Shown: positions 54,192 through 63,666 of the stretch, one piece after another
Numbering within the stretch: the first letter of the stretch is position 1
Layout: each line of letters begins with the position of its first letter
Assembly (NCBI RefSeq): GCF_014651895.1
Contig: NZ_BMXT01000001.1
Span: forward strand, 1,612,001-1,676,000
Source: Rhodanobacter panaciterrae
GTDB lineage: Bacteria > Pseudomonadota > Gammaproteobacteria > Xanthomonadales > Rhodanobacteraceae
Direction: 5' to 3'
DNA length: 64,000 nt
Notes under the pieces: generated by a model
What the model was told of the DNA's origin: nothing
Databases searched by the model: none
The model's input: the letters and a program-made list of their open reading frames with translations, nothing else
Program-made: the position numbers and the translations under genes

Positions 54192-54255
54192 CGCGTTACA
54201 CTTGCCCGCTTTCCCCGGCGCGGCTCGATGGCGGCGCCTTGAACCTGCGTCCTCT

Positions 54256-57200
54256 ATGCCCAGCCTGATCAAGCATCCGCCACTTCCCAGCACTCCCAAA
54301 CAACGCCGTTACTGGACGCCGCCCCATGGCTCCGCACGGGCACTGCTGATTGCCGAAGCGGCGCGCACGCATGACGGCCTGCTGGTGGCGGTAACCCGTG
54401 ACACCCAGCGCGCGCAGGCACTGGAAGCGGAACTGAAGATCTTTGCCGGCGGCCTGCCGGTGCTGCATTTCCCGGACTGGGAAACCCTGCCCTACGACGT
54501 CTTCAGCCCGCATCCGGAGATCGTCTCGCAGCGCATCGCCACGCTGTACCAGCTGCCGAACGTGAAGCGCGGCGTGCTGGTGGTGCCGGTGGCGACGCTG
54601 ATGCAGCGCATCGCGCCGCGCGCACACATCACCGGCTCCGGACTGGTGCTGGCCAAACGCCAGAAGCTTGATCTGGTCACTGAACAACGCCGCCTCGAAG
54701 CCTCCGGCTATCGCAACGTGCCCCAGGTGGCCGAGCCGGGGGACTTCGCCGTGCGTGGCGCCCTGCTCGACATCTTCCCAATGGGCACCGCCGAGCCGTA
54801 CCGCATCGAGCTGTTCGACGACGAGGTGGAGTCGATCCGCAGCTTCGATCCGGAAACCCAGCGCTCGCAGCAGCAGGTGGAGAAGATCGAGCTGCTGCCC
54901 GCACGCGAGTTCCCGCTCACCGAGGAGGCGGCGAAGGAGTTCCGCGGCAACCTGCGCGAGCGCTTCCCGATCGACGTTCGCCGCTGTCCGCTGTATCAGG
55001 ACATGAAGGAAGGCGTGACGCCCGGTGGCATCGAGTACTACCTGCCATTGTTCTTCCAGCAAACCGCCACGTTGTTCGACCACCTAGCCGACGACGCGCT
55101 GTTCGTGCTCGGCGAAGGCGCGGGCGACGCCGCCGACCAGTTCTGGACGCAGACCGCCGAGCGCTACGACCAGCGCGCGCACGACATCGAACGCCCGGTG
55201 CTGCCGCCGGCCGAGCTGTACCTGCCGCCGGAACAACTGCGCGAGCAGCTCAACAAGCGGCTGCGCGTGGAAGTGGTCGACAGTGGTCACGAACACGCCG
55301 TCGCCAGTGGTACCCAGCCCGCGCCGGAGCTGCCGCTCAACCGCAAGGGTGAGGAGCCGGGCACGTCGCTGCGACATTTCCTCGCCAGTTATCCAGGCCG
55401 CGTGCTGATCGCCGCCGATTCGGCGGGACGGCGCGAGGCACTGAATGAGACGCTGGCCGGCGCCGGACTGAAAGCAGCCAGCATGGAAGGCTGGTCGGCA
55501 TTCCTCGCTGAGAGTGCACCGCGCTTCGCCATCACCATCGCCAGCCTGGAACAGGGCTTCGCGCTCACCAAACCCGCGATCACTGTGCTTACCGAGCGCG
55601 AGCTGTACGGCGAGCGTGTGCGCAGCGAGCGCGACCGCAAGCGCCGCCGCGGCACCGCGCGCGACCCGGAAGCGATCATCCGCGACCTCACCGAGCTCAC
55701 CCTCGGCGCCCCAATCGTGCATGTCGATCACGGCGTCGGTCGCTACCAAGGTCTGCTCTCGATGGATGTCGGCGGCATGGATGGCGAGTTCCTCACCATC
55801 GAATACGCCAAGGGCGACAAGTTGTACGTGCCGGTGGCGCAGCTCGGCCTGGTCAGCCGCTACTCGGGCACCGCGCCGGAACTCGCGCCACTGCATTCGC
55901 TCGGCGGCGACGCGTGGGAACGCGCACGCAAGAAAGCCGCAGAGAAGGTGCGCGACGTCGCCGCCGAACTACTGGCGATCTACGCACAACGGCAGGCACG
56001 CGGCGGCGAATCGATGCCGATCGACCGCCAGCTGGTGGAGGAATTCGGCAGCACCTTCCCGTTCGAGGAAACCCCCGACCAGGAAACCGCGATCGAAGCG
56101 GTACTCGCTGACCTGGCAGCACCGCGCGCAATGGACCGGGTGATCTGCGGCGACGTCGGCTTCGGCAAGACCGAAGTCGCGCTGCGCGCTGCATTCGCCA
56201 CTGCCACCGCCGGCAAGCAGGTCGCCGTGCTGGTGCCGACCACCCTGCTCGCCCAGCAGCATTACCGTAATTTCGCTGACCGTTTCGCCGACTGGCCGGT
56301 GCGCGTCGACGTGCTGTCGCGCTTCAAGTCGACCAAGGAAGTGAACGAGGCACTGAAACGACTCGCCGACGGCCAGATCGACGTGATCGTGGGCACGCAC
56401 AAACTGCTGCAGCCGGACATCAAGTTCAAGAATCTCGGTCTGGTCATCGTTGATGAGGAACAACGCTTCGGCGTGCGGCAGAAGGAGCAGTTGAAGAAGC
56501 TGCGCGCCGAAGTTGACCTGCTGACCATGACCGCCACACCGATCCCGCGCACGTTGAACATGGCGATGGCTGGCCTGCGCGATCTGTCGCTGATCGCCAC
56601 GCCGCCGGCGCATCGTTCGGCCGTACGCACCTTCATTTCGGCGTGGGACCCGGCGACGATCCGCGAAGCGCTGCAGCGCGAGCTGTCGCGCGGCGGCCAG
56701 GTGTATTTCCTGCACAACGAGGTGCAGAGCATCGAGCGCACTGTGCGCGAGCTGGAGGAACTGGTACCCGAGGCGCGCATCCGCATCGCCCACGGCCAGA
56801 TGCCCGAGCGCGAACTGGAAGGCGTGATGGCGGATTTCCACCGCCAGCGCTTCAACGTGCTGGTGTGCACCACGATCATCGAAACCGGCATCGACATCCC
56901 CAGCGCCAACACCATCATCATCAACCGCGCCGACCGTTTCGGCCTGGCCCAGCTGCACCAGTTGCGCGGCCGCGTCGGCCGCTCGCATCACCGCGCTTAC
57001 GCGTATCTCGTGGTGCCCGATCGCAAGTCGATCACCGCCGATGCACAGAAGCGGCTGGAAGCACTCGCCTCGCTGGAAGAACTCGGCGCCGGCTTCACCC
57101 TGGCCACGCACGATCTGGAAATCCGCGGCGCCGGCGAGCTGCTCGGCGACGAGCAGTCCGGCCAGATCCAGGAGATCGGCTTCGGCCTCTACACCGAACT

Positions 57201-57714
57201 GCTGGACCGCGCGGTGCGCGCGCTGAAGTCCGGCAAGATCCCCGACTTCGACCTCAGCAGCGAACACGAAACCGAAGTCGAACTGCACTTGCCCGCGCTG
57301 ATCCCCGACGATTACCTCGGCGACGTGCATGCACGCCTCACCTTGTACAAGCGCATCGCCAGCGCACGCAGCGAAGACGACCTGCGCGACCTGCAGGTGG
57401 AGATGATCGACCGGTTTGGCCTGCTGCCGGAGAGCGCCAAGCAACTGTTCGCCGTCGCCAGCCTGAAACTGATGGCCACACCGCTCGGCATCCGCAAACT
57501 CGACTTCGGCGCCAACGGTGGCCGCATCGTGTTCCGCGAGAAGCCCGAGGTCGATCCAATGCTGATCATCAAGCTGATCCAGCAGTTGCCACGTGTCTAC
57601 AAGCTGGATGGCCAAGACAAACTGAAGATCACCCTCGACCTGCCCGGCGCCACCGAACGCATCCGCAGCGCGCAGGAAGTGCTGATCCTGCTGGGCGCAC
57701 GCCGGCCCGGTTGA
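54256..57714 (+). CDS. mfd: transcription-repair coupling factor
   Basis: 1152 residues from the ATG at 54256, close to the usual ~1150. The UvrB-homology region is at the start (LHFPDWETLPYDVFSPHPEIVSQRIATLYQL), the RNA-polymerase-interacting domain around 490-560 (GAPIVHVDHGVGRYQGL), then helicase motifs: Walker A GDVGFGKTEVALRAAF (~635), DEEQ box, TATPIPRTL and QLHQLRGRVGRS, and the TRCF domain at the C-terminus. It removes stalled RNA polymerase and recruits UvrA. Its last ~265 bases are duplicated at 58411-58673. Confidence 0.97.
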   Translation: MPSLIKHPPLPSTPKQRRYWTPPHGSARALLIAEAARTHDGLLVAVTRDTQRAQALEAELKIFAGGLPVLHFPDWETLPYDVFSPHPEIVSQRIATLYQLPNVKRGVLVVPVATLMQRIAPRAHITGSGLVLAKRQKLDLVTEQRRLEASGYRNVPQVAEPGDFAVRGALLDIFPMGTAEPYRIELFDDEVESIRSFDPETQRSQQQVEKIELLPAREFPLTEEAAKEFRGNLRERFPIDVRRCPLYQDMKEGVTPGGIEYYLPLFFQQTATLFDHLADDALFVLGEGAGDAADQFWTQTAERYDQRAHDIERPVLPPAELYLPPEQLREQLNKRLRVEVVDSGHEHAVASGTQPAPELPLNRKGEEPGTSLRHFLASYPGRVLIAADSAGRREALNETLAGAGLKAASMEGWSAFLAESAPRFAITIASLEQGFALTKPAITVLTERELYGERVRSERDRKRRRGTARDPEAIIRDLTELTLGAPIVHVDHGVGRYQGLLSMDVGGMDGEFLTIEYAKGDKLYVPVAQLGLVSRYSGTAPELAPLHSLGGDAWERARKKAAEKVRDVAAELLAIYAQRQARGGESMPIDRQLVEEFGSTFPFEETPDQETAIEAVLADLAAPRAMDRVICGDVGFGKTEVALRAAFATATAGKQVAVLVPTTLLAQQHYRNFADRFADWPVRVDVLSRFKSTKEVNEALKRLADGQIDVIVGTHKLLQPDIKFKNLGLVIVDEEQRFGVRQKEQLKKLRAEVDLLTMTATPIPRTLNMAMAGLRDLSLIATPPAHRSAVRTFISAWDPATIREALQRELSRGGQVYFLHNEVQSIERTVRELEELVPEARIRIAHGQMPERELEGVMADFHRQRFNVLVCTTIIETGIDIPSANTIIINRADRFGLAQLHQLRGRVGRSHHRAYAYLVVPDRKSITADAQKRLEALASLEELGAGFTLATHDLEIRGAGELLGDEQSGQIQEIGFGLYTELLDRAVRALKSGKIPDFDLSSEHETEVELHLPALIPDDYLGDVHARLTLYKRIASARSEDDLRDLQVEMIDRFGLLPESAKQLFAVASLKLMATPLGIRKLDFGANGGRIVFREKPEVDPMLIIKLIQQLPRVYKLDGQDKLKITLDLPGATERIRSAQEVLILLGARRPG

Positions 57715-57918
57715 TCGCGCATCCAATTGTTTTCATCCGCAAGATCCATCCTGCGAGCCGCCGCTCACACGTGCGTCCGGGTGCGAAGCTCACCTCACCT
57801 ACCGGCCACCACAGGCACTGGCGCGCAGCTACCGCGTGGTTTATGTCTTCGTCTACAGATGAGCAAGGTCATGCCTGCGCAACATGCATGGCATCGCAAA
57901 TTTCCGGCCGAGGTTTCC

Positions 57919-58323
57919 ATGACGAGCAAAACGGCTTCATGTTGCTGCGGACAGCTTCGCATCGAAGTTCAAGGTGATTCGCTGGGTACTGGCGTTTGCC
58001 ACTGCCTCGCGTGCCAGCAGCGCACCGGCAGCGTTTTCGCGACGCTTGCCGCCTACCCCACTCCCTTTGCCGTTGCCGGCACCGCCACGGAGTACGTCCG
58101 GACAGGCGACCATGGAACGAGGTTCCGCTTCAGGTTTTGCCCTGTTTGTGGGAGCACGATTTTTCATACGGAGGAAGGGAACGACGAGTACGTGATGGTG
58201 GCAGTAGGTGCATTTGCCGACCCGGATTTTCCCGCGCCGCAAGACTCCATCTACGAGTGCCGCAAGCACTCATGGGTTCAATTGCCCGACAAGATCACCC
58301 GCTACGCAAAAGATACGGACTGA
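57919..58323 (+). CDS. GFA-family protein (glutathione-dependent formaldehyde-activating enzyme-like)
   Basis: 134 residues from the ATG at 57919. Zinc motifs of the GFA/CENP-V fold: CCCGQLRIE, CHCLACQQRTGSVFAT and FRFCPVCGSTIFHTE, followed by VAVGAFADPDFPAP. Such proteins bind zinc; glutathione-dependent formaldehyde activation is known only for Gfa itself. It lies between mfd and the broken copy of the mfd end, and it has more A/T at third positions than its neighbours, suggesting it arrived with the duplication. The 204 bases before it hold nothing recognised. Confidence 0.87.
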   Translation: MTSKTASCCCGQLRIEVQGDSLGTGVCHCLACQQRTGSVFATLAAYPTPFAVAGTATEYVRTGDHGTRFRFRFCPVCGSTIFHTEEGNDEYVMVAVGAFADPDFPAPQDSIYECRKHSWVQLPDKITRYAKDTD

Positions 58324-58410
58324 CGTCGCACACACGCCGTATTCCGCTGTTCGATCACAGCGAAATAACAGGCCCATCTGTGCACGGGTATGCCGTGCCG
58401 CTTTCGGGAG

Positions 58411-58673
58411 CTATTCGCGGCTTTTATTGATGGCCACGCCGCTGGCATCCGCACACTGGATTTCAGTGCTGTCGGCGCCCGCATCGTGTTCCGCGGGGGG
58501 CAAAAAGCGGACACGACGGCGATCATCAAGCTGATCCAGCAACTGCCACGTGTCTACAAGCTGGACGGCCAGGACAAGTGAAGATCACACTCGACCTGCC
58601 CGGTGCCACCGAACGCATCCGCAGCGCGCAGGAGGCGCTGGTGCTGCTCGGTGCACGCCGAACCGGCTGGTGA
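58411..58673 (+). pseudogene. second, frameshifted copy of the mfd 3' end
   Basis: This stretch mirrors mfd 57445-57714. The frame gives GIRTLDFSAVGARIVFRG and IIKLIQQLPRVYKLDGQDK, then a one-base loss relative to mfd puts a TGA right after DK. The rest of the mfd tail, including the gene-end TGA, continues out of frame. From 58521 on it is about 90% identical to mfd by eye, most differences falling at third codon positions; the part before 58521 is more diverged. No start or independent function is likely. Confidence 0.8.
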
Positions 58674-58976
58674 CCCTCCACGTCCGGATTGAACCATCCC
58701 TGCCAGACCAGACGACAGGCCAGCAAGCAGAGCGCCGACCCCGCAAGCGAGTAGCAGCCAGCTTCGGATCGCGCGCATTGGCACTGGCACGTCCCGTGCT
58801 TGACACATTCGCAAGGGATGGCGCAGGTTCGGACGTAGTTGTCCGATCCGACACCGGTTCCGAACCGGAGGACAGGCAGGCACGAAGCCGTCAGTTCGTG
58901 GGTGTTGTTGATCCGGCCAAAGTACGCATCGTTCATTCGCCATCCCGAACGGGATTGGCAGAGCGGGGAGATGCCG
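58674..58976. other. intergenic region before the second diguanylate cyclase
   Basis: About 300 bases without a well-supported gene. On the minus strand a 74-codon frame from 58778 starts with a hydrophobic stretch (MRAIRSWLLLACGVGALLAG) and ends inside the mfd fragment; it may be a remnant or chance. Plus strand: GGGGAG (58965-58970) is the likely ribosome-binding site of the next gene. Confidence 0.3.
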
Positions 58977-60731
58977 ATGAAGAGGCTGATTGCATTACCG
59001 GGACCCGATCGCCGCAGGCGGTCATGGCTCGGTATTGCGCTCGGCCTGTTGTGGCTGGGTATGGGCGTGGCCCATGCAGCCGCCCCGTTGAATGGCGCCT
59101 GGCGCGAAGTCCGCACCAATGACACCGCGCAAATCGTGCTGAGCGAATACCGCGCCGGCCTGCTCAAGAGTTTCGATCCCTCCCTGCTCCAGCGGTTTCC
59201 GCGCAGCGACACCGGCAGCTGGGTGGTCATCGCAGCGCAACCACCCTGGGACAACAGCGAGCGGGTATTGACGATCTATCCGCCGCCATTGAGCACGGTC
59301 ACCGTCTTCGCCCAGGGTGAAACGCAGTCGCTGGCACTGGACGATTTCAGCGCGCCGGCCCATGGCCACGGCCAGCTGGCCTTTCGGGTGCCCCTCACGA
59401 TGCCCGCATCCACGCCGATCCTGCTCAGGTTCGAGCCATCGCAGACGCTGAGTGCACCGGTGCGATTCCAGCTGCAGACCTGGAGCGAATATCTGCAGCA
59501 GGACGCGCAGTGGCTTGTGTTCGCCAGCGCCTGTTTCGCGGTGATGCTGGCGATGGTGCTGATGGCGTTGTGTTTTGCGTTGATGCTGCGCGACGTCACC
59601 TATGCCTGGTACGCCGGCTACATCCTCTGCTACACGTTGATCCAGGGCATCCAGACCGGCTTCTTGTTTCACCCGCTGGAATGGAGCTGGTTGTCCGGCA
59701 CGGCATTGATGGTCGGCCCGGCCGCCGTCGCGTTGTCGGTGGCGTTCGCTTCGCTGTTCATGATGCGGTTCTGCGAGCTGCAACGTTACGCGCCGCTGCT
59801 GCGGGTGCCGATCATGGCGCTGGCGATCGGCATGATCCAGCTGGTGCTGATGCGCTGCAGCCAGATCGCGCTGCTGGTCGAGGTGGCGCAGGTTCTGCTC
59901 AATCCGCTGCTGATGATCGGCGCCACGCTGCTGCTGGTCGCCGCAAGCGTCGCCGCCGCACGCGGTTCGCGTCAGGCGTGGTTTTTTCTGGCCGGTTGGA
60001 CGCCGCTGCTGCTGCTCACCGCGTTGACCAGCGCCCAGGTCAGCGGCGCGCTGCCACAGCTGGACTGGCTCAACGATGCCAGCGTGGCCGGCGGCGCGTT
60101 CGAGGCGATCGTGCTGTCGCTGGGTCTTGCCGATCGTGCACTCAGGCTGCGTCATGATCGCGACAACGTGCAGGTGCTGGCCGATCACGACGCGCTCACC
60201 AACGTGCTCAACCGCCGCGCATGGACCGAGCGCGCCAGTGCCTTGCTGACTAACGGACCGCCACGACCCATCGCGCTGCTGTTTCTCGACCTGGATCATT
60301 TCAAGCTGTTGAATGATCACCAGGGCCACAACACCGGCGACCGCGCGCTGGTTGCGGTGGCCCAGGCGCTGGCCGCCGAATTGCGACCGGCCGATCTGCT
60401 CGGCCGTTACGGTGGCGAGGAGTTCGTTGCCCTGCTCGATGGCACGATGCCGCAACAAGCGATGCATGTGGCGACCCGTTTGTGCCGCCGCGTGCATCGA
60501 CTGGAGATTCCGGTCAGTGACGAATCGATGCTGCTGAGCATCAGCATCGGCGTCGCCATCCGCCAGGACGGTGACGACGTGGAGACCCTCGTCGAACGCG
60601 CCGACCAGGCCATGTACGACGCCAAGCTCAATGGCCGCAATCGAGTCTGCATGCACGCCGACACCGTGTCATCGGACGCCTCGCGCAACCAGCGACTGTA
60701 TGTGGTGGAAAAGCGCGAACACGACAGCTGA
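58977..60731 (+). CDS. 7TMR-DISM-type diguanylate cyclase
   Basis: 584 residues from the ATG at 58977; GGGGAG six bases upstream decides against the ATG at 58971. Signal-like start, a periplasmic 7TMR-DISM extracellular domain (~30-170, with WVVIAAQPPWDNSERVLTIY), seven membrane spans (~185-390), then a GGDEF domain with LDLDHFKLLNDHQGHNTGDRAL, RxxD at R470-D473 and GGEEF at 479-483. All catalytic residues and the I-site are kept, so active c-di-GMP synthesis is likely. Second cyclase in the window. Confidence 0.92.
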   Translation: MKRLIALPGPDRRRRSWLGIALGLLWLGMGVAHAAAPLNGAWREVRTNDTAQIVLSEYRAGLLKSFDPSLLQRFPRSDTGSWVVIAAQPPWDNSERVLTIYPPPLSTVTVFAQGETQSLALDDFSAPAHGHGQLAFRVPLTMPASTPILLRFEPSQTLSAPVRFQLQTWSEYLQQDAQWLVFASACFAVMLAMVLMALCFALMLRDVTYAWYAGYILCYTLIQGIQTGFLFHPLEWSWLSGTALMVGPAAVALSVAFASLFMMRFCELQRYAPLLRVPIMALAIGMIQLVLMRCSQIALLVEVAQVLLNPLLMIGATLLLVAASVAAARGSRQAWFFLAGWTPLLLLTALTSAQVSGALPQLDWLNDASVAGGAFEAIVLSLGLADRALRLRHDRDNVQVLADHDALTNVLNRRAWTERASALLTNGPPRPIALLFLDLDHFKLLNDHQGHNTGDRALVAVAQALAAELRPADLLGRYGGEEFVALLDGTMPQQAMHVATRLCRRVHRLEIPVSDESMLLSISIGVAIRQDGDDVETLVERADQAMYDAKLNGRNRVCMHADTVSSDASRNQRLYVVEKREHDS

Positions 60732-60740
60732 GCCGCTGTA

Positions 60741-63011
60741 TCAGCGCTTCGCCAGCTTCCGCGCTGCAGCCACCACCTCGGCTTCACCCGGCAACACCAG
60801 CAAGGCCGCGCCGGCCAGCGGCGTGAACGTGTCGGCGCCGACCACGCGCTGCATCGGCGTGGCGCCGCAGCCACCCTCGACAATGGCGGTGATCACACCC
60901 TCGCCCACACCGGCACTCTTGCGCCCTTCGTCGAGCACCAGGATGCGTTTGGCGCTCTTCGCCTGCGCGGCGATGAAGGCATCATTGAGCGGCGCCAGCC
61001 AGCGCAGGTCGACCACGCGTACCTGCCAGCCGTGCTCCTGCTCGATCGTGCGTGCGGCACGCAGCGCCATCGGCACGCCGTTGCCGAACGTGAACACCAC
61101 CAGGTCGTTCGCCGTCTCGTTGTAGATGCGCCCCTCGCCCAGGGTCATCGCCTGATCCAGCGCCGGATAGTCGAACTGCCACTGGCCATCGCCGGCTTCG
61201 TACAGATCCTTGGTCATGTACAGCGCGATCGGTTCGAGGAACGCGCACACGCGGCCATCGACTTTCGCCAGCGCCATCATCGTGCGCAACATCGTCGCCG
61301 CATCGTCGCCGCGGCTGGCACAACCGACCACCAGACCGGGAATGTCGCGCAGCGCGGTGATCGAGTTGTCGTTATGGAAGTGGCCGCCGAAGCCTTTCTG
61401 GTAACCGAGCGAAGCTACTCGCATCACCATCGGATTGCGGTATTGATCGTTCGAGAAGAACTGCAGCGACGCCGCTTCGCCGCGGATCTGATCGCAGGCG
61501 TTGTGGAAATACGCCAGGTACTGGATCTCCGGCATGGGCAGCATGCCCATGTTGGCGTAGCCCTGGGCCAGGCCGAGGATCATCGTCTCATCGAGCAGCG
61601 TGTTGAACACGCGGCTGCCCTTGAAGGTCTTGTTGAGACCCTTGGTGACGGTGTACACGCCACCTTTCTGCGCCACGTCCTCACCGAACAGCAATGCCTG
61701 CGGGTACTTCGCCAGCAAGTCATGCAGCGCTTGGCCGATCTGGATCGCCAGGTGCCGCGGCGACAGGTTTTCCGGCAACTTCGCTTCGCCACCGAATACA
61801 GCGAGGCGCTTCTCGGCGTAGTCCGCACGCGTGGCCTCAGCCTTGACGGCAGCCGGCGTGTACGGCGCCAGCGGCTTCATCACATCCTCGAGCGAAGTCA
61901 GACGATGGCGCGAATCCGCATCCTCGGCGGCAGCGAAGCAACGTTTGCGAGTGGCCTCGTACAGATTCAGTAGCTCGTCCTTCGAGTACAGGCCGGACTC
62001 CAGCGCGATGCCGGCCGAACGCAGCAACGGATCGCTCGCCTCCACCGCGAACAGTTCCTCGATGCTGCGCCACTCGATCTCGAAATCGGTGCCGGCATGA
62101 CCCATCACGCGGGTGGTCTTGAGGTGCAAAAAGGTCGGTCGGCGCGTCGTGCGGCAATGCTCCACCGCGCGCTGCACCTGCGCGTAGCCCTCGGCCAGAT
62201 CGAGGCCGTCGGCGAAGAAATAATCGAGGTTGGAACGATGCTGGAAATTGCTGGCGACCCAGCCGCTCGGCGTTTTCACCGAGATGCCGATGCCGTTGTC
62301 CTCGCACACGAACAACACCGGCGCAGGCAGCTTCTGGTACGCCGTCCACGCGGCGGTGTTGAACGCGGTCTGCGCGGTGGCATGGTTGCTGGAGGCGTCG
62401 CCGAACGAGCAGATCGTGATCGAGTCATCAGGAATCGGCAGCTGATGACCGATCCGCCGTGCCTGCTCGATAGCCACAGCGGTACCGAGTGCCTTGGGCA
62501 GGTGCGAGGCGATCGTCGAGGTCTGCGGCAATACCCACAACGGCTTGCTGCCCCACACCTTGTGACGACCGCCGGAAGCCGGATCGTCCTTGCTGGCGGC
62601 AAAGCTCAGCGCCGAATCCATCACCGCATCCATGCCCGGCAACTTGCGGAAACGCTCGGCCATGAAACCGCCGCTGCGGTAATGCAGGAACGCCGGATCG
62701 GTATGCCGCGTGAGCCGCGCCACCATCGCGTTGCCTTCGTGACCGGACGAACCGATCGTGTAGAACACCTTGTTCTGCACGCGCAGCACGCGCGCCATCA
62801 GGTCGAGGTGACGCGAGATCAGCTGCGATTCCAACAGCTCACGAAAACCGCGTGCATCCAGTGCACTGCCCGGCAACACGGCTTCGTTGTCGCGCGGTGC
62901 GGTGTGCACTTCGCCCTGCCACAACTGCACGAACTCGACGAAGTTCTGATCGACGATCTCGGCGCGGTTGAAGCCCTTGTGGCGGGCGCTGATGGCAAAC
63001 GGAATGGACAT
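60741..63011 (-). CDS. single-chain 2-oxoacid dehydrogenase E1 (alpha and beta fused)
   Basis: 756 residues from the ATG at 63011; the frame extends to 63155 without support. The N-terminal half is an E1-alpha: YRSGGFMAERF, the TPP motif region SFGDASSNHATAQTAFN and FVCEDNGIGISV. The C-terminal half is an E1-beta: FGEDVAQKGGVYTVTKGL, PMPEIQYLAYFHNACDQIRGEAA, and WLAPLNDAFIAAQ. Separate genes are usual, so this is a fusion. Branched-chain 2-oxoacid dehydrogenase E1 is the closest type; E2 and E3 genes are not adjacent. It makes acyl-CoA primers, for instance for iso-fatty acids. Confidence 0.88.
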   Translation of the reverse strand: MSIPFAISARHKGFNRAEIVDQNFVEFVQLWQGEVHTAPRDNEAVLPGSALDARGFRELLESQLISRHLDLMARVLRVQNKVFYTIGSSGHEGNAMVARLTRHTDPAFLHYRSGGFMAERFRKLPGMDAVMDSALSFAASKDDPASGGRHKVWGSKPLWVLPQTSTIASHLPKALGTAVAIEQARRIGHQLPIPDDSITICSFGDASSNHATAQTAFNTAAWTAYQKLPAPVLFVCEDNGIGISVKTPSGWVASNFQHRSNLDYFFADGLDLAEGYAQVQRAVEHCRTTRRPTFLHLKTTRVMGHAGTDFEIEWRSIEELFAVEASDPLLRSAGIALESGLYSKDELLNLYEATRKRCFAAAEDADSRHRLTSLEDVMKPLAPYTPAAVKAEATRADYAEKRLAVFGGEAKLPENLSPRHLAIQIGQALHDLLAKYPQALLFGEDVAQKGGVYTVTKGLNKTFKGSRVFNTLLDETMILGLAQGYANMGMLPMPEIQYLAYFHNACDQIRGEAASLQFFSNDQYRNPMVMRVASLGYQKGFGGHFHNDNSITALRDIPGLVVGCASRGDDAATMLRTMMALAKVDGRVCAFLEPIALYMTKDLYEAGDGQWQFDYPALDQAMTLGEGRIYNETANDLVVFTFGNGVPMALRAARTIEQEHGWQVRVVDLRWLAPLNDAFIAAQAKSAKRILVLDEGRKSAGVGEGVITAIVEGGCGATPMQRVVGADTFTPLAGAALLVLPGEAEVVAAARKLAKR

Positions 63012-63054
63012 GGGCTCGGTATCGAAAAGTGGGAGATGGGGTTGTTGAACGATT

Positions 63055-63663
63055 TCAGCGCTGCATCGGGGTATGACCAGGCTGCGCCTGCACGCGAGCG
63101 AGCCAGGTACGGATATTCGGAAAATCGGCCAGTTCGAAGCCGCCGTCGCCGGCACAATGGGTATAGGCGTACAGCGCGATGTCAGCGATGCCGTAGTGCT
63201 CGCCGACGAACCACTCGCGCCCGGCCAGATGCTGCTCCATCACCGCCAGCACCTGCGCGCCTTTCTGCAACAACGCCGGCACTTCGGCCTGACGCGGATG
63301 CTCCGCCGGCAGCCAGCCGCGGATGAAGCGCGCCACCGCGATGCAAGGCTCATGACTGTACTGCTCGAAAAACAGCCACTGCAGCGTCTGTGCGCGCAAC
63401 CAGCTGTCGCTCGGCAGAAACGAGGTGCCTTCGGCGAGATAACACAGGATCGCATCGGACTCGGCCAGCCGGCGGCCATCGTCCAGTTCCAGCAAGGGCA
63501 CCTTGCCGTTCGGGTTCTTCGCGAGATAGTCGGGCGTGCGTGTCTCACCATGCGCACTGTCCACATCGACCCAGTGGTACTCCCGACCGAGCTGATCGAG
63601 CAGCAACTGCAGCTTGTAGCAGTTACCGGAAGCGCGCATGCCATAGATAGTCAGCATCGTCAT
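63055..63663 (-). CDS. glutathione S-transferase family protein
   Basis: 202 residues from the ATG at 63663; a GTG at 63666 and an ATG at 63657 are alternatives. The N-terminal thioredoxin-like domain has LTIYGMRASGNCYKLQLLL, the cis-proline loop GKVPLLELDDGRRLAESDAILCYLAEGT, and the C-terminal helical domain ends with GIADIALYAYTHCAGDGGFELADFPNI. Conjugation or peroxidase function with an unknown substrate. It starts 3 bases after the stop of the upstream GNAT gene, probably co-transcribed. Confidence 0.9.
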   Translation of the reverse strand: MTMLTIYGMRASGNCYKLQLLLDQLGREYHWVDVDSAHGETRTPDYLAKNPNGKVPLLELDDGRRLAESDAILCYLAEGTSFLPSDSWLRAQTLQWLFFEQYSHEPCIAVARFIRGWLPAEHPRQAEVPALLQKGAQVLAVMEQHLAGREWFVGEHYGIADIALYAYTHCAGDGGFELADFPNIRTWLARVQAQPGHTPMQR

Positions 63664-63666
63664 CAC

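Noticed and set aside
59022..60656. 544-codon minus-strand frame opposite the 7TMR-DISM cyclase
   Set aside because: Antisense of a gene with intact GGDEF motifs; the translation is His/Gln/Arg-rich with no domain.
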